From contig JAGTVE010000056.1 in NCBI GenBank assembly GCA_018224485.1, positions 1 to 5,333 on the forward strand: a stretch of 5,333 nt of DNA, read 5' to 3'. Of this stretch, positions 1-5,252 are shown piece after piece. The position numbers and the translations under genes are program-made. The DNA comes from Thioalkalivibrio sp. GTDB lineage: Bacteria; Pseudomonadota; Gammaproteobacteria; Ectothiorhodospirales; Ectothiorhodospiraceae. Numbering within the stretch: the stretch's first letter is position 1; every line of letters starts with the position of its first letter. A model generated the notes under the pieces. That model made no database searches and was not told the DNA's origin. It saw only the letters and a program-made list of their open reading frames with translations.

Positions 1-57
1 CATGCGCACGAAGCCATGGATGTCCTCGGGGTCGAAGCCTCGTTCATTGGCACCCAC
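1..57 (-). CDS. N-terminal fragment of an unidentified minus-strand protein
   Basis: Read on the minus strand from a GTG at 57-55, the frame gives (M)GANERGFDPEDIHGFVRM and runs off the left edge. The start choice rests on a strong SD: the minus strand reads GGAGGAGG about 6 nt before the GTG. The composition (Asp/Glu, aromatic and hydrophobic residues mixed, GC-ending codons) is protein-like. A competing frame starting 4 nt later gives a Ser/Thr/Ala-rich peptide with less convincing composition. Only 19 residues are visible, so no family can be named. The gene is divergent from the small membrane protein/channel unit and shares the 58-255 intergenic region with it. Confidence 0.6.
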   Translation of the reverse strand, partial: MGANERGFDPEDIHGFVRM

Positions 58-135
58 CCGGCCCCTCCTCCAGACGGCGCCGGCACGATCGACGGCTTAT
101 GATGGAGCATCAGGTCCGGCTGCGCTGCGCGCGCG

Positions 136-159
136 GCCTTAGGAGCATACCCCTAAGGC
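136..159. promoter_or_regulatory. 8-bp inverted repeat in the divergent intergenic region
   Basis: GCCTTAGG (136-143) and CCTAAGGC (152-159) are perfect inverted arms separated by 8 nt. The centre lies about midway between the two divergent starts, at 57 (minus) and 256 (plus). Such a position suits an operator for one or both genes. No T-tract follows directly, so it is a poor intrinsic terminator. The binding factor is unknown and function is inferred from symmetry and position only. Confidence 0.35.
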
Positions 160-225
160 GCCACCCCTGACCCGTTTTCCTTTTGCCGGGGTGACGCGTG
201 TCGCCATGACCCGTAGCCCGATGAT

Positions 226-252
226 CAACACCACAACAACAACATAGGGGGA
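226..252 (+). promoter_or_regulatory. CAA-rich unstructured leader and SD of the small membrane protein gene
   Basis: Positions 226-246 contain no G and are built of CAA/ACC units. They are followed by AGGGGGA (246-252), the SD, 3-4 nt before the ATG at 256. In an otherwise GC-rich region a G-free stretch keeps the ribosome binding site free of secondary structure, which suggests efficient translation initiation. I could not place a convincing -35/-10 pair for this gene. Confidence 0.5.
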
Positions 253-255
253 ATC

Positions 256-639
256 ATGAATCTGGAAAAGGTGGTCTTCGGGTTCTTCATCATCCTGGCG
301 CTGACGCTGAACTTCGGGTTCGTGCTGGGCGAGATCGACAATCCGGCCCACCACAATGTCTGGGAGCTGTTCGCAGCGATCGTGGTGAACCTCGTCGCAA
401 CGGTGCTCAAGTTCGGCGACCGCACCCAGACCGGCGCGCTGCTGCTTGCGACCTCGCTGGTTGCGGTCCTCCAGTTGCTGGCGGCCGCGTTGGTCTGGGG
501 CTACGCGGTCAACATCAGCGCTCCGGGACTGACCCCGGCGATGATGTCGGGCATCGTATCCCTGGCGGCCGGGGCGGTGGTGGCCAACGTGATCTCCGTG
601 GTGCTGCTGATCGCGGACACCGTGAACCTGCGCCGCTGA
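256..639 (+). CDS. Small four-helix inner-membrane protein, DUF6394-like, paired with a K+ channel
   Basis: This 127-residue protein is almost entirely membrane-embedded. Four hydrophobic segments are visible at about residues 6-25, 35-52, 59-81 and 95-120, with short polar links (GEIDNPAHHN at 25-34; KFGDRTQTG at 52-60) and a basic end (NLRR). There is no cleavable signal peptide or catalytic motif. The length, topology and the conserved-looking HHNVWELFAAIVVN stretch match my recollection of the uncharacterised DUF6394 family, but that name comes from memory, not a search. The ATG at 256 is supported by AGGGGGA just upstream. Its stop lies 7 nt before the channel start, so the two are almost certainly co-transcribed and translationally coupled. 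Inference: a membrane partner, assembly factor or modulator of the channel. No function is known from the sequence. Confidence 0.85.
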   Translation: MNLEKVVFGFFIILALTLNFGFVLGEIDNPAHHNVWELFAAIVVNLVATVLKFGDRTQTGALLLATSLVAVLQLLAAALVWGYAVNISAPGLTPAMMSGIVSLAAGAVVANVISVVLLIADTVNLRR

Positions 640-646
640 CGCCGGC

Positions 647-2344
647 ATGGGCAAGGTGCTCTTCCTGTTTCTGCGGCGCATGCGGGCGCCGCTGCTGGCG
701 CTGATCGTCGCCTACGCAGTCTCCGTTACCGGCCTGGTCATCATTCCCGGGGTTGACGACGAGGGCGAGGCCTGGCGCATGGACTTCTTCCATGCCTTCT
801 ATTTCGTCAGCTACATGGCGACGACCATCGGCTTCGGCGAGATCCCGCACGCCTTCAGCGAAGGGCAGCGGATGTGGACGAGCCTCACCATCTTCCTGTC
901 GGTGGTGGCCTGGCTCTACGCGATAGGAAAGATCCTGAGCCTGATGCAGGATCCGACCTTCAAGCTGGCGGTCGGCCGGCAGGCCTTCGACCGCAGCATT
1001 CGCCGCCTGCAGGCGCCGTTCCTGATCGTCTGCGGCTACGGGGATACCGGCAGCCTGCTCGTTAACGCGCTGCAACAGCGGCGCAAGCGCGTGGTCGTGA
1101 TCGAACGCGACCAGAATCGCGTCAACGACCTGGCCCTGTCGGCCATGGATGTCCACGTGCCCGGCCTGAGCGCAGACGCGAGCCAGTCCGGTCAGCTCGA
1201 GAGAGCCGGTGTCTCGAACCCCTTCTGCGAGGGCGTGGTGGCTCTGACGGACAGCGACGAAGTGAACCTGAAGATCGCAATCACCGCAAAACTCCTGAAC
1301 CCCGGTCTACCCGTGATCTGCCGCGCCCAGAGCAGAGATACCGAGCGCAACATGCGTTCCTTCGGAACCGACCACGTGATCGACCCCTTCGAGGTCTTCG
1401 GAGACCGTCTCGCACTGGCCGTCCACTCGCCGGCGCATCACCTGCTGCATCAGTGGCTCAGCAGCGTGCCGGGAAACGAGCTGCCGATGCCGGTCTATCC
1501 GCCGCACGGACGGTGGATCCTCTGCGGCTACGGCCGGTTCGGCAAGGCGGCGAACGCCGGGCTGGCTCGCGAAGGGGTGACAGTCACGATCATCGAGGCG
1601 GATCCCGAGGGCACGGGCTGCGGTGAGGATTGCGTGCGCGGACGCGGCACCGAGGCGGACACCCTCCAGGAGGCCGGAGTCGAATCCGCCGCGGGCATCG
1701 TGGCCGGTACCAACGGGGACAGCAACAATCTGTCGATCCTGATGACCGCCCACGAACTCAACCCCAAGCTGTTCATGGTGGGTCGGCAGAACCGCGACGA
1801 CAACGGCATCCTGTTCCAGGCCGGCCGGGTGGACATGGTGGTGCGCCACAGCGAGATCCTGGCCGAGTCCGTCCTCTCCCATCTCGTTTCGCCGCTCCTC
1901 CCCCAGTTCCTGGTCCGCTCACGCGAGCGCGATACGGACTGGGCGAACGAGTTGCTCAGCCGGATCGGCGCCGCCACCGACGAGCGGGTACCGGCGGTGT
2001 GGGCCGTCGAGATCTCCGAGGCCGATGCGCCCGCGCTCGCAGAGCGCCTGAGACGGGAGGCGGTGTCTGTGGGCCAGCTGCTGATCTTCCCGGGCCAACC
2101 GGAAAAACGCGTGCCCTGCGTGCCGCTGCTGCTGCACCGCAGTTCCGGTTCGGAGACGTTGCTGGCGCCACCAGACGACACGCCCGTGCAGGCCGGGGAT
2201 CACATCCTGTTTGCGGGTCGGCCGTGCGCGATCTACCGGCTTGGCCGTGTCCTGTGGCACCCGTCCACGCTGGACCTGCTGCTCACCGGCGTGGAACGTC
2301 CCCAGGGCTGGATCTGGCGCCGCCTGCGCGGGGAGAGTCCCTGA
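647..2344 (+). CDS. Two-TM potassium channel with tandem RCK (TrkA-N) domains
   Basis: This 565-residue protein is a ligand-gated K+ channel of the MthK/GsuK type, acting in the inner membrane with a large cytoplasmic gating ring. TM1 lies at about residues 13-34. The pore helix and selectivity filter follow at 47-65, with the filter reading TIGFGE (60-65) where TVGYGD is usual. TM2 lies at about 76-100. RCK1 begins near 124 with GYGDTG (130-135) and the second-strand acid E153. RCK2 begins near 289 with GYGRFG (294-299) and E317. Both are intact dinucleotide-binding Rossmann signatures. The C-terminal part (about 447-531, ending in a VQAGDHILFAGR-like strand) resembles a TrkA-C/RCK-C lobe. 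Four subunits each carrying two RCKs would build the octameric ring in one polypeptide type. The ATG at 647 has no clear SD, so translation probably depends on coupling to the gene ending 7 nt upstream. The gating ligand (NAD(H), ADP, Ca2+ or other) cannot be read from sequence. The gene appears complete. Confidence 0.92.
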   Translation: MGKVLFLFLRRMRAPLLALIVAYAVSVTGLVIIPGVDDEGEAWRMDFFHAFYFVSYMATTIGFGEIPHAFSEGQRMWTSLTIFLSVVAWLYAIGKILSLMQDPTFKLAVGRQAFDRSIRRLQAPFLIVCGYGDTGSLLVNALQQRRKRVVVIERDQNRVNDLALSAMDVHVPGLSADASQSGQLERAGVSNPFCEGVVALTDSDEVNLKIAITAKLLNPGLPVICRAQSRDTERNMRSFGTDHVIDPFEVFGDRLALAVHSPAHHLLHQWLSSVPGNELPMPVYPPHGRWILCGYGRFGKAANAGLAREGVTVTIIEADPEGTGCGEDCVRGRGTEADTLQEAGVESAAGIVAGTNGDSNNLSILMTAHELNPKLFMVGRQNRDDNGILFQAGRVDMVVRHSEILAESVLSHLVSPLLPQFLVRSRERDTDWANELLSRIGAATDERVPAVWAVEISEADAPALAERLRREAVSVGQLLIFPGQPEKRVPCVPLLLHRSSGSETLLAPPDDTPVQAGDHILFAGRPCAIYRLGRVLWHPSTLDLLLTGVERPQGWIWRRLRGESP

Positions 2345-2424
2345 GCCACCGGCACGCGGATATACCGGTTGCCATGCGTCCGATGATACCTTAGCGATTT
2401 GATCCACCCTTTCCGGAGTCCACG

Positions 2425-2895
2425 ATGCCGACGACGCTGATCAGCCTGATGGTCGCCCTGCATGCCCTGTCCGCCGCAATCTGGGTTGGTGGCATGTTCT
2501 TCGCTTACATGGCCATGCGTCCAGCCGCCGCCGCGCTGCTCCCGGTTCCGGAACGGACCACCCTCTGGCGCGACAGCTTCGCCCGCTTCTTTCCATGGGT
2601 GTGGGGCATCATCGTCGTGCTGCTGGCCACGGGGTTCTGGCTGATCTTCGGTCTTTACGGCGGAATGGGCAACGTGGGCATGCATGTGCACTGGATGCTG
2701 CTGACCGGACTGGTGATGATGGCGATCTACGCGCACATCTTCTTCGCTCCCTACCGGCGCATGCGCCAGGCGATCGAGGCCCAGGACTGGCCCGAGGCAG
2801 GCCGCCGTCTCGGACAGATCCGCATGTTCATCGGCATCAACCTCGTGCTCGGCCTGATCACGATCGCCCTCGGTACCGGCGGACGCTACTGGTGA
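2425..2895 (+). CDS. CopD-like small integral membrane protein
   Basis: This 156-residue protein has four predicted membrane helices at about residues 5-30, 52-78, 86-108 and 131-150. The first helix carries the pattern H13-x-L-S-A-A-x-W-V-G-G, typical of the CopD-like superfamily of four-helix proteins. More histidines sit at 87 and 89 (MHVHW, start of helix 3) and 104 (YAHIFF, within helix 3). Buried histidines in this fold are known to bind metal or haem in relatives, but the ligand here is not established. A cytosolic amphipathic loop (about 109-132, rich in Arg) links helices 3 and 4. GGAG at 2415-2418, 6 nt before the ATG, fixes the start. The gene lies 80 bp beyond the channel stop, so it may be a third operon member or have its own promoter. 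Copper export is a family-name association, not a demonstrated role; no other copper genes are nearby. Confidence 0.75.
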   Translation: MPTTLISLMVALHALSAAIWVGGMFFAYMAMRPAAAALLPVPERTTLWRDSFARFFPWVWGIIVVLLATGFWLIFGLYGGMGNVGMHVHWMLLTGLVMMAIYAHIFFAPYRRMRQAIEAQDWPEAGRRLGQIRMFIGINLVLGLITIALGTGGRYW

Positions 2896-2923
2896 CGGAA
2901 TCCGGCGTCCGCAGGGATTGTTT
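2879..2923 (+). terminator. Possible weak terminator overlapping the end of the CopD-like gene
   Basis: GCGGACGC (2879-2886) pairs perfectly with GCGTCCGC (2905-2912) across an 18-nt loop that contains the TGA stop. A short, impure T-rich stretch (attgttt, 2917-2923) follows. The long loop and poor T-tract make this weak as an intrinsic terminator, and the next promoter's -35 box starts at 2922. It may equally be an mRNA 3' stem only. Confidence 0.3.
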
Positions 2924-2950
2924 GACATCCTTACCCCCTGACCGAATACT
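2922..2950 (+). promoter_or_regulatory. Sigma70-type promoter for the BCCT transporter transcript
   Basis: TTGACA (2922-2927) is a perfect -35 hexamer. A 17-nt spacer separates it from AATACT (2945-2950), which matches four of six -10 positions including the key second A and final T. It is the best promoter-like match I found in the window and it points at the transporter gene. A start near 2957 would give an untranslated leader of about 360 nt. Confidence 0.55.
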
Positions 2951-3279
2951 TCCGTGCGTCGGAGCCGTGTTCGGCCCCGAACGCACTCTCCGAGACGGCA
3001 ACACCTCGCACTCGGGCTCTTGCGGCTGACAGGAAGGCCGCAGCGGCACGCCCCCTGGGGGCCAACCGCCATGATCGATACTCGTAAAGAACGACACCCG
3101 AAAAAACCGTAGTCCGGCAATACTCGAAGACGATCAAGCCCGACTTAACGCCTTCCCGTGATTCAGTCGGGGTCCGGGCGACCCGCTCCAACGGGCTGAT
3201 CACTCGGGGTCTTCACGTCGTGCCCTCCGGCCCCGACAGGGTATTGCCTCCGCGGATCACCGCGCCGGAAAGCAGAATT

Positions 3280-3295
3280 GATCAGCGGCCTGATC
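3280..3295. promoter_or_regulatory. 16-bp dyad just upstream of the BCCT ribosome binding site
   Basis: GATCAG (3280-3285) and CTGATC (3290-3295) form perfect inverted arms around CGGC. The dyad ends 21 nt before the ATG and about 8 nt before the AGGGGAG SD. It could be an operator half-site pair for a dimeric repressor or an RNA hairpin beside the ribosome binding site. The RNA form would be a 6-bp stem with a tetraloop. No regulator gene is visible in the window. Confidence 0.35.
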
Positions 3296-3303
3296 CCGAC
3301 AAC

Positions 3304-3310
3304 AGGGGAG
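3304..3310 (+). promoter_or_regulatory. SD that sets the BCCT start
   Basis: AGGGGAG lies 6 nt before ATG 3317 and decides the start. An in-frame TTG at 3278 would add 13 residues (MISGLIPTTGEQH), but it falls on the dyad at 3280-3295 and has no SD, so I reject it. Confidence 0.75.
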
Positions 3311-3316
3311 CAACAT

Positions 3317-4948
3317 ATGAGTAAAGAAACAAAAGAGATAGAGAAGGAAATAGAGAAACTTGAGGAGGTCTACGCTACAGATCACGAGATCGGGGAACAG
3401 AACATCAACCCCCTCGGTCTCGACCTGCACAACCCGGTCTTCCTGACCAGTGCGGTATTGATCCTCGCCTTCGTGATCGGCTCGCTGCTGTTCCCGGACG
3501 CAGCAAGCGACGGGCTGACCGCCGCTCGGGTATGGATCGGCGAGACCTTCCACTGGCTGTTCCTGACCGCCGGCAACATCTTCGTGCTGTTCTGCCTGCT
3601 GCTGATCGTGCTGCCGGTCGGAAAGATCCGCATCGGCGGCGAAGAAGCAAGACCTGATTTCTCCCTGATGTCCTGGTTCTCGATGCTCTTCGCCGCGGGC
3701 ATGGGCATCGGCCTGATGTTCTGGAGCGTCGCCGAACCCGTCGGGTACTTCACCGAGTGGTTCGGTACGCCGCTGGACATCGCCGGTGGCACTGAGGAAT
3801 CCAGGCAGGCGGCACTGGGGGCGACCATGTATCACTGGGGCCTGCACCCGTGGGCCATCTATTCGGTGGTTGGTCTGTCCCTGGCCTTCTTCACCTACAA
3901 CAAGGGATTGCCGCTGACCATCCGCTCGGCCTTCTACCCGCTCCTCGGTGACCGAGTCTGGGGCCCGTTCGGCCACGTGATCGATACCCTGGCGGTGTTG
4001 GCGACGATGTTCGGGCTCGCGACCTCCCTCGGATTCGGGGCACAGCAGGCCGCGTCCGGGCTGGAGTTCCTCTTCGGCATCGACGGTGGGTTACAGACAC
4101 AGGTGGCGATCATCATCGGTGTGACCATCGTTGCCCTCTTGTCGGTGATGCGCGGGATTGATGGCGGCGTCAAGGTCCTGAGCAACATCAACCTGGCCTT
4201 TGCCGCGCTGCTGCTGCTGTTCGTGATGATTGCGGGGGGCATCGTCGCCTTCATAACCAATGCGGCAACCACGATCAGTGGCTACGTGGAATACATGCTG
4301 CCGCTGAGCAATCCGGTGGGCCGTGAAGACGAGACCTTCTATCACGGCTGGACGATCTTCTTCTGGGCCTGGTGGATCTCCTGGTCACCGTTCGTCGGCA
4401 TGTTCATCGCGCGGGTCTCGCGCGGGCGCACCGTGCGTCAGTTCGTCACCGCCGTCCTGCTGGTCCCGACCCTGGTGACCGTGGTCTGGATGACCGCATT
4501 CGGCGGCGCCGGCCTGGATCAGGCCCGCGACGGCGTCGGCGCGCTGGCGGACGGCATCAGCGACTCCTCGCTGGCCCTGTTCCAGATGCTGGAACACCTG
4601 CCGTTCACCGCGATCACCTCGTTCCTCGCGATCGCCCTGGTGCTGGTCTTCTTCGTCACCTCCTCCGACTCCGGTTCGCTGGTGATCGACAGCATCACCT
4701 CGGGCGGCAAGACCGACGCCCCACAGTCCCAGCGACTGTTCTGGGCGACCTTCGAGGGCGTCGTGGCCGGCGTACTGCTCGCGGTCGGCGGTGCGGCGGC
4801 ACTGACGGCCATGCAGGCCGGGGCGGTCAGCACGGGACTGCCGTTCGTGCTGGTGCTGCTGGCCATGTGCGTGAGCCTGATGATGGGGCTCTTCCACGAA
4901 CTGCGACTGTTGAAACTCGCGAAGGCAGCCGCAGCGGTCTCGCCGTAA
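3317..4948 (+). CDS. BCCT-family compatible-solute transporter (glycine betaine type)
   Basis: This 543-residue inner-membrane secondary transporter has the LeuT-like BCCT fold of about 12 helices, the first near residues 40-60. Signatures: AAGMGIGLMFW in TM3 (126-136, GMGIG at 128-132 like BetP G149-G153); the aromatic box HWGLHPWAIY (W174, W179, Y182, matching BetP W189, W194, Y197); the Trp motif WAWWISWSPFVGMF (W350, W352, W353, W356, matching W371-W377); and VTSSDSGS (447-454) with T448/S449 at the place of the Na+ ligands T467/S468. These support Na+-coupled import of betaine or a related zwitterion; the exact substrate (betaine, choline, ectoine) is not decidable. The cytosolic N-terminus is acidic and helical (heptad T5, I8, I12, L15, Y19). 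The C-terminal tail after the last helix is only about 17 residues, much shorter than the BetP osmosensor tail. Transcription probably starts far upstream and ends at 5026. The gene is complete. Confidence 0.93.
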   Translation: MSKETKEIEKEIEKLEEVYATDHEIGEQNINPLGLDLHNPVFLTSAVLILAFVIGSLLFPDAASDGLTAARVWIGETFHWLFLTAGNIFVLFCLLLIVLPVGKIRIGGEEARPDFSLMSWFSMLFAAGMGIGLMFWSVAEPVGYFTEWFGTPLDIAGGTEESRQAALGATMYHWGLHPWAIYSVVGLSLAFFTYNKGLPLTIRSAFYPLLGDRVWGPFGHVIDTLAVLATMFGLATSLGFGAQQAASGLEFLFGIDGGLQTQVAIIIGVTIVALLSVMRGIDGGVKVLSNINLAFAALLLLFVMIAGGIVAFITNAATTISGYVEYMLPLSNPVGREDETFYHGWTIFFWAWWISWSPFVGMFIARVSRGRTVRQFVTAVLLVPTLVTVVWMTAFGGAGLDQARDGVGALADGISDSSLALFQMLEHLPFTAITSFLAIALVLVFFVTSSDSGSLVIDSITSGGKTDAPQSQRLFWATFEGVVAGVLLAVGGAAALTAMQAGAVSTGLPFVLVLLAMCVSLMMGLFHELRLLKLAKAAAAVSP

Positions 4949-4951
4949 CCG

Positions 4952-4987
4952 GGGGCACGACCCCGGCGCCGCCCGGGGTCGTGGCCC
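4952..4987 (+). repeat. Perfect 11-bp hairpin between the BCCT stop and the terminator
   Basis: CACGACCCCGG (4956-4966) pairs exactly with CCGGGGTCGTG (4973-4983) around a 6-nt loop. Three more G-C pairs are possible beyond one G-G mismatch (4952-4954 with 4985-4987). No T-tract follows, so alone it is not a canonical intrinsic terminator. It would form the stable 3' stem of the transporter mRNA, just before the real terminator. Confidence 0.65.
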
Positions 4988-5000
4988 AATCCCGATTGAT

Positions 5001-5026
5001 GGCCCGGCCAGTCCGGGCCTTTTTTT
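5001..5026 (+). terminator. Intrinsic terminator of the BCCT gene
   Basis: GGCCCGG (5001-5007), a 5-nt loop, CCGGGCC (5013-5019), then seven T residues (5020-5026): a textbook Rho-independent terminator. It lies 53 nt past the transporter stop. On the minus strand it lacks a matching T-tract, so it acts mainly on the plus strand. Confidence 0.92.
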
Positions 5027-5047
5027 GCGTAAAGGCCGCCCATTTCC

Positions 5048-5214
5048 CCCCCTCTCCCGCTTGCGGGAGAGGGGCCGGGGGTGAGGGCCGGACCTGACGC
5101 CGCGCCCCCACCCCAACCGTTACTCCGGGCATCCTGCCCTCCGCCCTTCGGGCCCGCCTTCGGCGGTTCGAAATCCGCTCCCGGCGGATTCGTCCCCGCA
5201 AGCGGGGGAGGGGG
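5048..5214. repeat. MITE-like palindromic intergenic element with terminal inverted repeats
   Basis: The left end (5048-5066) and the reverse complement of the right end (5196-5214) agree at 18 of 19 bases; both contain CCCCCT and GCTTGCGG. The left end is itself a 12-bp hairpin (5049-5060 with 5063-5074, loop TT), and the right end also folds (CCCCGC-AA-GCGGGG, 5194-5207). Internal stems: GCCC/GGGC (5143-5153), CCGCC/GGCGG (5154-5166) and AATCCGC/GCGGATT (5172-5190). There is no coding capacity and no obvious target-site duplication. Sequences with the CTCTCCCGC-TT-GCGGGAGAG core are, from memory, widely dispersed between genes in proteobacterial genomes. It lies between convergent genes, the usual place for such elements. 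Copy number cannot be judged from one window. Confidence 0.7.
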
Positions 5215-5252
5215 TCTTCATCGTCAAAAGGGTGGCGCAGGCACCAGAGGGC

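Larger units (their letters stand above)
2957..3316 (+). other. Long non-coding leader of the BCCT gene with several hairpins
   Basis: No convincing gene is found on either strand between 2896 and 3316. Self-complementary elements: TCGGAG/CTCCGA (2959-2964 with 2988-2993) enclosing a GTTCGG/CCGAAC hairpin (2969-2982); TGCGGC/GCCGCA (3021-3026 with 3037-3042); GCCCCC-T-GGGGGC (3050-3062); CCCGACT/AGTCGGG (3139-3145 with 3165-3171); and GATCAG/CTGATC (3280-3295). The direct repeat ATACTCG occurs at 3078 and 3120. I recognise no riboswitch family. If the promoter at 2922-2950 is the true one, these lie in the 5' untranslated region and could act on RNA stability or translation. If another promoter lies closer to the gene, they are plain intergenic DNA. 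Confidence 0.45.

Noticed and set aside
119..137. Alternating GC run (gcgctgcgcgcgcgg) as a special structure
   Set aside because: Such short runs are common in GC-rich genomes and nothing else supports a role.
515..1156. Long minus-strand ORF opposite the small protein and channel genes
   Set aside because: Composition rich in His/Gln/Arg/Pro, typical of the antisense frame of a GC-rich gene; both sense-strand genes have clear family signatures.
2348..2369. ACCGG/CCGGT inverted repeat after the channel gene as a terminator
   Set aside because: Only 5 bp with a 12-nt loop and no T-tract.
2369..2398. TTGCCA as the -35 of a promoter for the CopD-like gene
   Set aside because: No acceptable -10 hexamer at 16-18 nt spacing (TAGCGA matches only two positions).
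2931..3203. Minus-strand 90-codon ORF with a GTG start across the BCCT leader
   Set aside because: No SD before the start, unconvincing Arg/Ser-rich composition, and the repeated VFEY/LYEY look is just the ATACTCG repeats in translation.
3278..3316. Upstream TTG start for the BCCT protein
   Set aside because: No SD, lies on the dyad; the ATG at 3317 has AGGGGAG at 6 nt.
4372..5097. Long plus-strand ORF in a second frame overlapping the BCCT gene
   Set aside because: Arg/Gly-rich shadow frame; it runs through the terminator and into the repeat element.
5165..5176. GGTTCGAAATCC resembling a tRNA T-arm
   Set aside because: The loop is one base too long and no acceptor, D or anticodon arm can be built around it; it is part of the hairpin array of the repeat element.
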